A stretch of 64,000 bases of DNA from Pusillimonas noertemannii (GCF_003096595.1 NZ_QEKO01000001.1:496001-560000), one strand, 5' to 3'; positions 28,120 through 38,304 are shown, counted from the stretch's first letter. Numbers and translations are program-made. The notes: a model not told the origin generated them from the sequence alone.

Positions 28120-28647
28120 ATGCAAAAAAATCGAATGAGGCGGGTGTGGATCATGGCGGCGGCGCTTTCGCTGGCAATGGTGGCCGCCTGTTCGCCCGAA
28201 TACAACTGGCGCGAAGTGTCCGTGGGCGGCGAGGCGGGCATGGTGCTGTTTCCCGACAAGCCGCGAAGCCAGCAGCGCAGCCTGGAATTCGCGGGCCACG
28301 AAGTGCAGTTCACGCTTACCACCGCCGACATCGGCGGCACTCTCTTTGCGGTGGGGCAGGCCCCATGGCCCGCCCCCATGCTGGCTGACGAAGCCATGCG
28401 GCAGGGCATGGGCAAAGAGGTGGTGGCTTCGCTGTACCGCAATCTGGGGCGCGAGGCGCCTGCCGAACTGCCCGGGTTCGGGCAGGTGTTCGAGGTGAGC
28501 GGCGATGCTTCGTCGGGCATGCGGCTTCGAGCCCAGGTCTGGGTAAGCGGGCACGGCCTGGTCGAGGGCATTGTCATGGGGCCTGCCGACGGCTTTCCTG
28601 AGGCGGCCGCCGGCGAGTTTCTTGCGTCGGTCGCGAAGGGGCGGTGA
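28120..28647 (+). CDS. Putative lipoprotein of unknown function
   Basis: This 175-residue protein begins at ATG 28120 (ATG 28135 is an alternative). A short basic region and the hydrophobic VWIMAAALSLAMVAAC end in a lipobox cysteine, so the protein should be lipidated and face the periplasm. The mature part (YNWREVSVGGEAGMVLFPDKPRSQ) is soluble and repeats short beta-rich segments. I do not recognise a named family. The last 74 bases overlap the convergent LuxR-type gene on the other strand. It lies between gshA and that regulator, with no obvious operon partner. Confidence 0.75.
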   Translation: MQKNRMRRVWIMAAALSLAMVAACSPEYNWREVSVGGEAGMVLFPDKPRSQQRSLEFAGHEVQFTLTTADIGGTLFAVGQAPWPAPMLADEAMRQGMGKEVVASLYRNLGREAPAELPGFGQVFEVSGDASSGMRLRAQVWVSGHGLVEGIVMGPADGFPEAAAGEFLASVAKGR

Positions 28648-28855
28648 GCGACGGCCGGGCGGGCAGCAGGCCGGTTCGATATGCCATGGTGATGGCTGCC
28701 TGGCGGCCCCGTACCTGGAATTTGTCGCTGGCATTGCGAATATGGAAGTTGACGGTGCGCTCGGTTACGCCAAGAATCATGCCGATTTCCCAACTAGTCT
28801 TTCCCATCGCGGCCCAGTGCAGGCATTCGAGCTCGCGAGCCGTCAGCGGCTTCAT
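28574..28855 (-). CDS. Stand-alone LuxR-type (GerE) HTH protein
   Basis: The ORF is only 93 residues and is made almost entirely of one GerE DNA-binding domain (LTARELECLHWAAMGKTSWE, then ILGVTERTVNFHIRNASDKF). All usual landmark residues are there. There is no autoinducer-binding or receiver domain, yet a strong ribosome-binding site (GGAGGAAACCG) sits right before the ATG at 28855. This argues for a true solo HTH gene rather than a fragment. The Pro/Arg-rich tail after the HTH lies antisense to the end of the lipoprotein gene. Upstream it shares a gap with the metX promoter. Target genes are unknown. Confidence 0.75.
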   Translation of the reverse strand: MKPLTARELECLHWAAMGKTSWEIGMILGVTERTVNFHIRNASDKFQVRGRQAAITMAYRTGLLPARPSLTAPSRPTQETRRRPPQESRRQAP

Positions 28856-29024
28856 TCGGTTTCCTCCGTTTGGCGGCCCAGCGTATCGCCAATCTTTTTA
28901 TTGCTATAGATGATGGAATGTATCAAGTTTATGCAAGAGGGTAAATCCGGGGCGGACAAAAGTACGCTCTCTCGCCGCGGGGCCACCGGCCAGCCGGCGC
29001 GCACGCCTTGGGCCCTGCGCATGG

Positions 29025-29033
29025 TGCTAGAAT
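29025..29033 (+). promoter_or_regulatory. Extended -10 promoter for metX
   Basis: TGCTAGAAT (29025-29033) is an extended -10 element (TGN plus TAGAAT). A weak TTGGGC lies upstream. Transcription starting about seven bases later, near 29040, would begin just before the SAM-II leader, which supports the assignment. Confidence 0.5.
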
Positions 29034-29045
29034 AGAACGATGTTT

Positions 29046-29103
29046 GTGGCGCCGATTTGCCTGATCCGCTTGCGGGCGCCTGATAAATCCAGCTAAAGAG
29101 GTC
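29046..29103 (+). ncRNA. SAM-II (SAM-alpha) riboswitch upstream of metX
   Basis: The leader shows the conserved SAM-II layout. A 5' stem strand GGCGCC is followed by GATTT, a short variable loop ending CGCTTGC, then the 3' strand GGCGCC with TGATAAAT, AGCTAAA and GAGGT. The blocks GATTT, CTTGC, TGATAAAT and AGCTAAA match the known compact pseudoknot in order and spacing. The last part overlaps the metX ribosome-binding site, with ATG at 29107. In this class SAM binding stabilises the pseudoknot and blocks translation, so high SAM should shut off metX and probably the coupled metW. The match was made by eye, not with a covariance model. Confidence 0.88.
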
Positions 29104-29106
29104 CGT

Positions 29107-30368
<1,262 letters not shown>

Positions 30369-30372
<4 letters not shown>

Positions 30373-31043
30373 GCGAGACACGCAGGCTGTCCGCGCGCGA
30401 GGCCGTGCGCCGTGCCGACGAATTGTGGAGCCGGGCAAGCAGTCAGGCCCTGCGCCCCGACCTTGCCCGCATCGCAGGCTGGATAGACACCGAGAGCCGG
30501 GTGCTGGACCTGGGATGCGGCGACGGCACGCTGCTGGCCCATTTGCGCGACAAGAAAAGCGTGGACGGCGCGGGCGTCGAGTTCGACGACGCCCGGGTCA
30601 TCAGCGCCGTGCGGCGTGGCGTCAGGGTCGTGCAGCAGAACCTCGAAGAAGGCCTGGCCCTGTTCGACGACCAGCAGTTCGATTCGGTGGTGCTTTCCCA
30701 GACGCTGCAGGCCATGCACCATACCGAGCACATCCTGCGCGAGATGGCGCGGGTGGCCCGCTACGGCATCGTATCGTTTCCCAACTTCGGCTATTGGCCC
30801 CACGGCTTTTCCATACTGCGCGGACGCATGCCCGTCACCGGCGAGATGCCCTACCAGTGGTACGACACGCCCAATATCCACTTGTGCACGCTCAAGGATT
30901 TCGAGGCGCTGGCGTCCAAGCTCGGGCTGCGCATCACGCACCTGGCTACTTTCAATGGCGGAAAAGAGGTAAAGTTCCTGGCGGGCTGGCGCAGCACGCT
31001 GGCCGTGTACCGCTTCGAATCGCCCATGGCGGCGAAGCCATAG
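30369..31043 (+). CDS. metW: Methionine biosynthesis protein MetW
   Basis: A 224-residue class I methyltransferase-fold protein with motif [13 protein letters not shown] near residue 46 and the MetW-specific [23 protein letters not shown]... stretch. It is encoded with a four-base overlap behind metX, as in most proteobacteria that use MetX. MetW is needed for, or improves, homoserine acylation and is thought to act on MetX directly, though its catalytic role is not settled. The same SAM-II leader should govern it through translational coupling. Confidence 0.93.
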
Positions 31044-31109
31044 CAAACAGACAAAACTCCGGGGACGACCATCGCTTCACTGACCAACGTCTATGCCAGC
31101 CCGCGCGTC

Positions 31110-32324
31110 ATGCCGTTGCTGGTGCTGGGCTTTGCTAGCGGCCTGCCGCTTGCCCTGACCAGCGGCACCTTGCAGGCCTGGGCCACCGTCGCGGGCGTAT
31201 CGCTGCAGAACATCGGCTTCCTTACCCTGGTGGGCACGGCCTACACGCTGAAGTTTCTTTGGGCTCCCCTGGTCGACCGCTACGCGCCTCCGTTTCTCGG
31301 ACGCCGGCGCAGCTGGATGTTTTTCTGCCAGGTGCTGCTGGCCCTTTCCATCGCCTGCATGGGGCTTCTGTCGCCCGCGGAGAGCCTGGGCTGGCTGGCG
31401 TTGCTGGCGGTGCTGGTGGCCTTTCTGTCCGCCACCCAGGACATCGCCTTCGACGCCTACAGCACCGACGTGCTGCGCGATAGCGAGCGGGCGGCGGGCG
31501 CCGCCCTGAAGGTGCTGGGCTACAGGCTGGCCATGATCGTCTCGGGCGGCCTGGCGCTGGTGCTGGCGGGAACCTGGCTTGGATGGGAGCACACCTACAT
31601 GCTCATGGGGGTGTTCATGCTGGTGTGCGCCGTGGCCACCCTGCTGGCCCCCGAGCCCGAGGTGGTGGCGCAGCCTCCGCGTACGCTGGGACAGGCCGTT
31701 GTCCAGCCCCTGGCCGAGTTCTTCAGTCGCCGCAGCGCCATCACGATCTTGCTGCTGATCGTGCTGTACAAGCTGGGCGATGCTTTCGCCGGGGCCTTGT
31801 CCACCACGTTCCTGCTGCGGGGCGCCGGCTTCAGCACAGAAGAGGTCGGCATGGTCAACAAGATATTCGGCCTGGCGGCAACGATCGTGGGCGCGCTGGC
31901 CGGCGGCGCGCTGATGTCGCGCATGGGGCTCTACCGGTCGCTGATGTGCTTCGGCCTGCTGCAGGCAGTGTCCAATTTCGGCTATTGGGTGCTGGCGGTC
32001 ACACCACCCCACCTGTATTCCATGGCCGTGGTGGTGGGGGTCGAGAACATCTGCGGCGGGCTTGGCACCGCCGCCTTCGTGGCGTTGCTGATGGCCCTGT
32101 GCAATCAACGGTTCTCCGCTACCCAGTTTGCCCTGTTGTCGGCCCTGTCGGCGGTGGGGCGCACGTATCTGGCGGGGCCTCTGACGCCGCCGCTGGTCGA
32201 GAACCTGGGCTGGCCCACCTTCTTCATCCTTACCGTGCTGATAGCCGTGCCGGGCCTTGTGCTGCTATGGTGGAAGCGCCAGGACATCCGTCGCCTGGAC
32301 GACAACGCCGAAGCGGCCGCCTGA
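31110..32324 (+). CDS. ampG: AmpG-like MFS permease (muropeptide transporter family); true start uncertain
   Basis: A major-facilitator protein of 404 residues from the first ATG, with about 12 helices. It carries AmpG-type sequences: GFASGLPLALTSGTLQAW, TLKFLWAPLVDR, SATQDIAFDAYSTD and the KLGDAFAG segment. AmpG imports anhydro-muropeptides for peptidoglycan recycling. The conserved N-terminal block VYASPRV lies upstream of the first ATG in the same frame. Between the metW stop (same frame) and 31110 there is no ATG, GTG or TTG, but ATC at 31071, preceded by GGGGAC, or CTG at 31080 would restore a normal N-terminus. Shares the strand with metW at a 66-base gap; functional link unlikely. Confidence 0.82.
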   Translation: MPLLVLGFASGLPLALTSGTLQAWATVAGVSLQNIGFLTLVGTAYTLKFLWAPLVDRYAPPFLGRRRSWMFFCQVLLALSIACMGLLSPAESLGWLALLAVLVAFLSATQDIAFDAYSTDVLRDSERAAGAALKVLGYRLAMIVSGGLALVLAGTWLGWEHTYMLMGVFMLVCAVATLLAPEPEVVAQPPRTLGQAVVQPLAEFFSRRSAITILLLIVLYKLGDAFAGALSTTFLLRGAGFSTEEVGMVNKIFGLAATIVGALAGGALMSRMGLYRSLMCFGLLQAVSNFGYWVLAVTPPHLYSMAVVVGVENICGGLGTAAFVALLMALCNQRFSATQFALLSALSAVGRTYLAGPLTPPLVENLGWPTFFILTVLIAVPGLVLLWWKRQDIRRLDDNAEAAA

Positions 32325-32446
32325 GGGCCGCCTTCGCGGCGGGGCGGCACAATATGTGAATTTCGAAGGGCCTTGCGGGTCGCGGCGTTGCCGGCGACGG
32401 GCGCGAGCCGTTATCGTGTTTGTTTTCTTAGAATCTGGGTAATGCC

Positions 32447-33229
32447 ATGCTGCGTGTAATTTCCGCCAATCTGAATGGAATCCGCTCTGCGACCAACAAG
32501 GGTTTCCTGCCCTGGGCGGCCGACCAGGGCGCCGACTTCATATGCCTGCAGGAACTCAAGGCCCAAGAGGCCAACATGACCCCCGACATGCTGGCGCTGC
32601 CCGGTTGTCGGGGCTATTTTCATTATGCCGAGAAAAAAGGATACAGCGGCGTCGGCGTCTATGCGCGCCACGAGCCCAAGGACGTGATCGTGGGGCTGGG
32701 CGTGCCCGAGATCGACGCCGAGGGCCGCTACCTGGAGCTGGTCTACGACAAACTGGCGCTCATTTCCCTTTACCTGCCCTCGGGCTCCAGCGGCGAACAT
32801 CGCCAGACCGCCAAGTTCGCCTTCATGGAACATTTCTTCGGCCATCTGCACGACCTGGCGCAGCGCGGCTGCCAGGTGATACTTTGCGGCGATTGGAACA
32901 TCGCCCACAAGGAAATCGACCTGAAGAACTGGAAAGGCAATCTCAAGAACAGCGGCTTTTTGCCTGAAGAGCGCGCCTGGCTGACCCGGGTCTTCGACGA
33001 GCTGGGCTGGGTCGACGTATATCGTTCCCTGTACCCCGAGGCGACGGGCGACGCCTACACATGGTGGAGCAACCGCGGCCAGGCCAGGGCAAAGAACGTG
33101 GGCTGGCGCATCGACTACCAGATCGCCACGCGCGACATCGCATCGGCGGCAAGGCAGGCGTCCATCTACAAAGAGCAGTGGTTCAGCGACCATGCCCCCC
33201 TGACCATCGATTACGACTGGAAGCTTTGA
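32447..33229 (+). CDS. xth: Exodeoxyribonuclease III (AP endonuclease)
   Basis: This 260-residue Mg-dependent nuclease cuts at abasic sites and removes 3' blocking groups in base-excision repair. The EEP-fold landmarks are all present: N-terminal ISANLNGIRSA, the metal-binding glutamate in CLQELKA, GDWNIAHKEIDLKNW with the catalytic aspartate and asparagine, and the C-terminal SDHAPLTIDY. The WRIDYQ segment is also typical. The start at 32447 (MLRVISANLNG) agrees with the family. It appears to be a single-gene unit. Confidence 0.95.
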   Translation: MLRVISANLNGIRSATNKGFLPWAADQGADFICLQELKAQEANMTPDMLALPGCRGYFHYAEKKGYSGVGVYARHEPKDVIVGLGVPEIDAEGRYLELVYDKLALISLYLPSGSSGEHRQTAKFAFMEHFFGHLHDLAQRGCQVILCGDWNIAHKEIDLKNWKGNLKNSGFLPEERAWLTRVFDELGWVDVYRSLYPEATGDAYTWWSNRGQARAKNVGWRIDYQIATRDIASAARQASIYKEQWFSDHAPLTIDYDWKL

Positions 33230-33337
33230 TCCGCATCAAGGCGGCCTGCAATCGTTTATGCTGACAATAGCTTGAACGTTCCGGTGCGGTCGATGTCCGT
33301 CCGGGCAACCTTCGCCGCATCATGAACAGGAGCCATC

Positions 33338-33916
33338 ATGAAAACCCTTGCCAGCATCCTTGCCGCGGCGGTCCTCGCCGCGGCCAACAGTGCGCAGGCT
33401 GCGCCCTTGCGCTACGAGGTCGAGCCCGACCACACCTTCGTCACCTTCGAAGTGACGCACTTCAACACCTCGACCGTGCGCGCGCGCTTCGACATCATCA
33501 AGGGGTTTGTAGAGCTCGACAGGCAGGCGAAAGAGGGCCGGGCCGATATAGCCATCGACGCATCCTCCATCAGTTCCGGCGTGCCGAACTTCGACAAGCA
33601 TCTGAAAAGCGGTGATTTCTTCGACGTGGCAAAGCACCCCGAGGCCAGATTCACCAGCACGGCGTTCAAGTTCGAGGGCGATGCGCTGAAGTCGGTCGAG
33701 GGTGAATTGACGCTGCTGGGCCAGACGCATCCGGTCACGCTCGCGGGCAAGCGCTTCAACTGCTACGACCAGCCAGTACTGAAGGCGCCCGTATGCGGAG
33801 GCGATTTCGAAGCCACCATCAAGCGCAGCCAATGGGGCATGAACTGGGGCATCGACATGGGCGTGCCCGACGACGTGCGGCTATTGATACAGATCGAGGC
33901 CGTCCAGCAGCAATAG
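33338..33916 (+). CDS. YceI-family periplasmic lipid-binding protein
   Basis: The 192-residue product has a clean signal peptide (MKTLASILAAAVLAAANSAQA) and the YceI fold beginning YEVEPDHTFVTFEVTHF, with the conserved late segment VTLAGKRFNCY. YceI proteins are small beta-barrel lipocalin-like carriers of isoprenoid lipids; induction by base or stress has been seen in E. coli. A good ribosome-binding site (AGGAGCC) precedes ATG 33338. The mature protein has two cysteines (CYDQPVLKAPVC) that may form a disulfide. Confidence 0.92.
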   Translation: MKTLASILAAAVLAAANSAQAAPLRYEVEPDHTFVTFEVTHFNTSTVRARFDIIKGFVELDRQAKEGRADIAIDASSISSGVPNFDKHLKSGDFFDVAKHPEARFTSTAFKFEGDALKSVEGELTLLGQTHPVTLAGKRFNCYDQPVLKAPVCGGDFEATIKRSQWGMNWGIDMGVPDDVRLLIQIEAVQQQ

Positions 33917-33952
33917 ATCCGGCGGCCCCGAACCGCCCCGGCGATGGCGCGC

Positions 33953-34693
33953 TTACGCCGTCGCCGCGTCTTGCTGGCGTGGGCTGGCTGACGTGTCGCC
34001 CTGAGGTTCGCACAGGCAGCGATACAGCACCCCGCCGATTATTCCGCCCACGATCGGGGCGAGCCAGAACAGCCACAGCTGGTCCAGCGCCCAGTCGCCC
34101 ACGATCAGCGCCGGTCCGGTGCTTCGCGCGGGGTTGACCGAGGTATTGGTTACCGGAATGGAGATCAGGTGGATCAGGGTCAGGCACAGGCCTATGGCGA
34201 TGGGCGCGAAGCCGGCCGGAGCGCGCCTGTCGGTCGCTCCCATGATCACGAACAGGAAGGCCGCGGTCAGCACGATCTCGATGACCAGGGCCGACACCAG
34301 CGGATAACCTCCGGGCGAGTGCTCGCCGAAGCCGTTTGCGGCCAGGCCGCCCGCAAGGCTGAAGCCCTCCTGGCCGCTTGCAACGATGTAGACGACGGCC
34401 GCGGCAATGGCGGCGCCCACGACCTGGGCGATGATGTAGGCGGGCAGATCCCTGGGGTTGAAGCGCCCCCCGGCCGCCAGGCCGATGGAGACGGCGGGGT
34501 TCAGGTGGCAGCCCGATATGTGGCCGATTGCATAGGCCATGGTCAGGACGGTCAGGCCGAATGCCAGGGCGACCCCGGCAAAGCCTATGCCCAGTTCGGG
34601 AAATCCGGCGGCCAGCACGGCGCTGCCGCAGCCCCCCAGTACCAGCCAGAATGTGCCGATCAGCTCGGCCAGCGTGCGTTTTGTCAGGCTCAT
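33953..34693 (-). CDS. aqpZ: Aquaporin Z-type water channel
   Basis: This 246-residue MIP-family protein has six helices and the two NPA half-helices: HLNPAVSIG near residue 64 and SVNPARSTG near residue 186. The preceding [10 protein letters not shown] and the His in the fifth helix ([11 protein letters not shown]) match the narrow water-selective filter of AqpZ rather than a glycerol facilitator. The start is ATG 34693 ([17 protein letters not shown]); the open frame upstream to 34777 does not resemble the family. The hydrophilic C-terminus is longer than in E. coli. Confidence 0.92.
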   Translation of the reverse strand: MSLTKRTLAELIGTFWLVLGGCGSAVLAAGFPELGIGFAGVALAFGLTVLTMAYAIGHISGCHLNPAVSIGLAAGGRFNPRDLPAYIIAQVVGAAIAAAVVYIVASGQEGFSLAGGLAANGFGEHSPGGYPLVSALVIEIVLTAAFLFVIMGATDRRAPAGFAPIAIGLCLTLIHLISIPVTNTSVNPARSTGPALIVGDWALDQLWLFWLAPIVGGIIGGVLYRCLCEPQGDTSASPRQQDAATA

Positions 34694-34887
34694 GATTGTC
34701 TCGCGTGTGATTGATGCGGATGGTGGGAAGGCCGCAGCCTCGAGGCCTTGGTGGCGATCCGAAGCGATTCTATGCACGCAAGCGGGCCGATCGGGCCTGC
34801 CGGCCCTTGAAATTGACAGTATTTGACATGAGCGGCGCGCTTGGGCGTCTTCGAGACAGGAAACGCGCCGTTATGGCGATGGGGATT

Positions 34888-35613
34888 TCAGCGCACCGGC
34901 AGGAAATTGAAGAACAGCAGGCCCTGCATGTAATTGATGCCCACGCGGCGTATGTTCTCGTCCAGCAAATTGGCCACCAGGTCGAGCCGGCCGACCAGTT
35001 GGCCGAATTCGCGCTCGAAGCTGAGGTTGGCGGCGTCGTCCGAGATTTCGTTGGCCAGCAGCAGCGGCTGGCCTTGTTCATTGCGGCGGCTGGCCAGCAG
35101 CCATGCCGCGATCTCGACGTTGCGGGCGGCGTTGTACACCAGCCGCGCGTCCAGCACGTCGGAAACATAGAAGCGCGTCTTGCCGCCGTGCGACTGGATG
35201 ATCATGTCGGCCAGGCCCAGTACGAAGGCGGCGACGCGATCGCCTTGATACTGGGGGTCGAGCGCCACCGACAATATCTGGATGTCGCGCAGGCCCTGCA
35301 GGCCCGGGGGAGTTTGGCCGGATTCTATCGCCTGGCGGCCTTGCCGAACGGCCGTGTCCAGGTCGGGGGCGCCTGTCTTGCGCCATTCGCGCGGGTTGCG
35401 GCGATATAATTTCTCGAGCAGGCGAGACAGGCTGTCGAGGTTGTCGCGCATGGCGATGGTAACCGTTCTGTTGAAGTCGGTCTGGGCCAGCTGGTCAAGC
35501 GTCATGTCTTCCGCGTCGGGGCCCTGGCCACGCGTTACGGGCACGGGGCCCGTGCAGGCGGCCAATCCCAGGCCCATAATCAAGATCGTCAGCGCAAGCC
35601 GGCTATGATTCAT
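34888..35613 (-). CDS. Conserved hypothetical lipoprotein
   Basis: This 241-residue protein has a signal peptide with lipobox (LTILIMGLGLAAC), so the mature N-terminus should be lipidated. The rest is a mostly alpha-helical soluble domain (LAQTDFNRTVTIAMRDNLDSLSRL...; later FVLGLADMIIQSHGGKTRFY). I recognise no named family, but the balanced composition and clean start make it a real gene. It is divergent from the diguanylate cyclase gene across about 160 bases. A role in the cell envelope is all that can be inferred. Confidence 0.75.
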   Translation of the reverse strand: MNHSRLALTILIMGLGLAACTGPVPVTRGQGPDAEDMTLDQLAQTDFNRTVTIAMRDNLDSLSRLLEKLYRRNPREWRKTGAPDLDTAVRQGRQAIESGQTPPGLQGLRDIQILSVALDPQYQGDRVAAFVLGLADMIIQSHGGKTRFYVSDVLDARLVYNAARNVEIAAWLLASRRNEQGQPLLLANEISDDAANLSFEREFGQLVGRLDLVANLLDENIRRVGINYMQGLLFFNFLPVR

Positions 35614-35774
35614 TCGCTTCTGTTTTAATCCATGCTTTATTCGGCGGGGCGCCAGGCCGGGCGTCGTCCGATCCTGCCGCTCATGACTTTATCAGAAAAC
35701 CGGCGGCGGCCCGCTCTCCCTCGTCAGCCGCGCGGGGCAGGCACCGGCCAGGCTATCCAATCAGGAATCGATCT

Positions 35775-37154
35775 ATGTTCAGCTTTTCCTCCGAGCAGCT
35801 TGCCCTGGAGTGGCAGGGCCTGCTTCAGCGCTTTCCGCTCGACCTCGTCGAGCGGGTTGGAGGGGTGGCCGCGCGCCACCAGACTGCGCTTGCCGACCAT
35901 TTCTACGCTTGCCTGCTCGCCGACTCTGCCGCTTCCAAGCTGATCTCGCACGAACAGGTAAAGACCAGCCTGCACAACTCTCTGTGCGCCTGGATTGCAA
36001 GGGTGTTTGCCGTGCGCGCCGGCGACGACCTCAAGCCCCTGGTGGCGCAGCAAAAACATGTCGGCCAGGTGCACGCCCGCATCGACGTGCCCGTGCACCT
36101 TGTATTGCGCGGCGCCCGGCACCTGAAAGAACGGTTCGTGCAGTTCATCCATGACGACCACGTTTTCGGCCAGGCCGAACGGCTGCAGGCCGCCACGCTG
36201 GTGCACCTGGTGGTAGACCTGACCATGGAGATCATGGGCCAGACCTATTCCAGCTCGCACGACCGCTACAGCCGCACCCAGGAGGCCTACAGGCTGTTCG
36301 CGGTGGTGCAGAACGTGGCTTCCGAACGGCAGCGGCAGCGCGCCGCCCTGCTCGACTGGGAAAACAAGCTGATGTTCGACCTGGCGGTGGGCCAGACCGC
36401 GGTGCTGCTGCCGCGCATCGGGGCGAGCGAATTCGGCCTGTGGTTCCGGCACAAGGGGGCGCACGCCTTCGCGGGCATGGACGAAGTAGAGAAGATACTC
36501 AAGGCGATGAAGGCCGTCGATGAAACGCTGATCCCGGGCTTCAGCCGCCAGGACGACACGCCCATGGAGCGTTCGACACGCCTGCGCGAGCTGCGCAGCC
36601 TCTCTCAGGCCATAGGCCTGGGGCTCGAGGCGATGTTCCGCCAGACCAACGAGCTTGAAGCGGGGCGCGACGCCCTTACCCGCCTGCTGAATCGCAAGTT
36701 CCTGCCGGTGGTGTTGTCCAAGGAGCTTGCCTACGCCCGCCAGCACGACACCAATTTTGCCCTTCTGGCGCTCGACGTCGACCACTTCAAGAGCATCAAT
36801 GACACTCATGGCCACGAGGCGGGCGACCTGGTCCTGCAGCAGCTGGCCGTCCTGCTCAGCAACAACAGCCGCGCGGGCGACTACATATTCCGCCTGGGCG
36901 GCGAAGAGTTCCTGATGCTGCTGGTCGACCTGGATGAAGAGTCGGCGCTGCGGGTGGCCGAGAACGTGCGCGAGGCCGTGGCCAACGAGCCGTTCGACCT
37001 GCCCCGAGAGCGCAAGCTGTCGCTTACGCTAAGCATCGGCGTGGCAATGTACGACGGCCATCCCGATTACCAGCAGATAATGCGGCGGGCCGACCAAGCC
37101 TTGTACCGCGCCAAGCAAGAGGGGCGGAATCGCGTGGCCATGGCTCGCGATTAG
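35775..37154 (+). CDS. Globin-coupled diguanylate cyclase (BpeGReg/DosC-type oxygen sensor)
   Basis: A 459-residue two-domain c-di-GMP synthase. The N-terminal sensor globin (about residues 1-160) has a tyrosine near residue 44 and the proximal-haem histidine in VGQVHARIDVP (His ~100), the key residues in BpeGReg of Bordetella pertussis. A helical linker follows. The GGDEF domain (about 295-455) has the active motif GGEEF and, just before it, the inhibitory-site RAGD (RxxD), so product inhibition is likely. It should make c-di-GMP in response to oxygen bound to haem, thereby controlling biofilm or motility. The globin-DGC assignment is firm; the oxygen response is inferred from the family. 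Confidence 0.93.
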   Translation: MFSFSSEQLALEWQGLLQRFPLDLVERVGGVAARHQTALADHFYACLLADSAASKLISHEQVKTSLHNSLCAWIARVFAVRAGDDLKPLVAQQKHVGQVHARIDVPVHLVLRGARHLKERFVQFIHDDHVFGQAERLQAATLVHLVVDLTMEIMGQTYSSSHDRYSRTQEAYRLFAVVQNVASERQRQRAALLDWENKLMFDLAVGQTAVLLPRIGASEFGLWFRHKGAHAFAGMDEVEKILKAMKAVDETLIPGFSRQDDTPMERSTRLRELRSLSQAIGLGLEAMFRQTNELEAGRDALTRLLNRKFLPVVLSKELAYARQHDTNFALLALDVDHFKSINDTHGHEAGDLVLQQLAVLLSNNSRAGDYIFRLGGEEFLMLLVDLDEESALRVAENVREAVANEPFDLPRERKLSLTLSIGVAMYDGHPDYQQIMRRADQALYRAKQEGRNRVAMARD

Positions 37155-37185
37155 GCAAGCGGCCCAGCCGTCCCACGCCCGTCGT

Positions 37186-38163
37186 TCACCGGCGCGGGGC
37201 CATGGGCGCGTCGACCTGCAGCAGCACCGCCGCGATTCTTTCGGTGTCGCGGTAGGCGGGGTTGTCCAGTTCTTCGCCGAACACATCCGGGTCGAGTTCC
37301 CGATAGCGCCACTGCCAGGTGCCGGGCGTGTCGTCGAGCACGCGCCTGGCCGCCTGCAGAAAAGTGTCGCGTCCCTCTACGAAGGCCGCGCCGGTGTACA
37401 GCAGCATGGTGCCGCTTGGCGCCAGGCGGGGCAGCGCGGCCGCCAGCATGGCCGCCGCAAGTTCCTGTCCATGGCTGCCTCCGCCGTGCCGGTAGGCGCG
37501 CTGCATCGCGTCGTTCAGATAAGGGGGGTTGGCGACGATAAGGTCGAATACGCCTTCGGCGCCGCATAGCATGTCGCTCTGGCAGGCCGCGACGTTGCCT
37601 GCCCCGGCAATGGCCGCGTTTACCCGGGTGAGCCGCAAGGCCGATGCGTTGATGTCGCCGGCCCATACCTGGGCGGCCGGCCTGGCCAGGGCGATGTTCA
37701 AGGCCCCCGCACCGGTTCCGCAGCCGATGTCGAAGGCGCGGGATACGGGCGCCTGCCGGTCGTGCAGATGGCGCTGGATGGCCCCGACGAAGCGGTAGGT
37801 GTCGGGGCCGAAGAAAACGGCGTCCGCCTCGGTGGTGGGATAGGCCGAATGCCAGTAAAGCTGGTCGTCCAGCGAAGAAAGGCGCAGGCGGCTTTGCCAG
37901 CCGCCATCCACCTCGGAAAGGATTCCGGCCCGCTGCATCAGCGTGAAGATTTCCGCCGGCAGCACGCCCGCCCTGAAGGGCCTGCTCCACCCCAGCGCCC
38001 CGCGCAGATCGCTTGCCCATTCGTGGCCGGGACGGGAATTTACCCGCCGGTGCGTGGCCGGAGTGGGGGTGACGAAGCGATAGCCCAGTTCGCGCGCGGA
38101 AAGCGCCAGGCGAAGCAGGGCATGGCCGGTGTCGTCTGGCGTGGCGCTGGGGTCAGGCTGCAT
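37186..38163 (-). CDS. Class I SAM-dependent methyltransferase with NPPY motif
   Basis: A 325-residue protein from ATG 38163 (the frame is open to 38223, and neither start has a clear ribosome-binding site). The N-terminal ~150 residues form a variable domain. The methyltransferase domain has motif I AFDIGCGTGAGALNIAL near residue 140 and motif IV IVANPPYLND, the sequence typical of enzymes that methylate amide or amino nitrogens (HemK/PrmC-like, RsmC-like). The target could be a protein glutamine, rRNA or a small molecule. It is divergent from the haem-oxygenase-like diiron enzyme at 38305, so the two may work together, but that is only suggested by position. Confidence 0.8.
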   Translation of the reverse strand: MQPDPSATPDDTGHALLRLALSARELGYRFVTPTPATHRRVNSRPGHEWASDLRGALGWSRPFRAGVLPAEIFTLMQRAGILSEVDGGWQSRLRLSSLDDQLYWHSAYPTTEADAVFFGPDTYRFVGAIQRHLHDRQAPVSRAFDIGCGTGAGALNIALARPAAQVWAGDINASALRLTRVNAAIAGAGNVAACQSDMLCGAEGVFDLIVANPPYLNDAMQRAYRHGGGSHGQELAAAMLAAALPRLAPSGTMLLYTGAAFVEGRDTFLQAARRVLDDTPGTWQWRYRELDPDVFGEELDNPAYRDTERIAAVLLQVDAPMAPRR

Positions 38164-38304
38164 GCTGCGGCTCGCTTGTCGGGGCAGAGACGTCAACATA
38201 GCATGCTTGCAGAGGCTGCACAAAGCCGCCGGGGCCGCGCCGGCATGGGCATGCCGATTGCTGAGTCAGGGCATTAGCCTACCAGGCGAACGGAGTACGG
38301 AACG

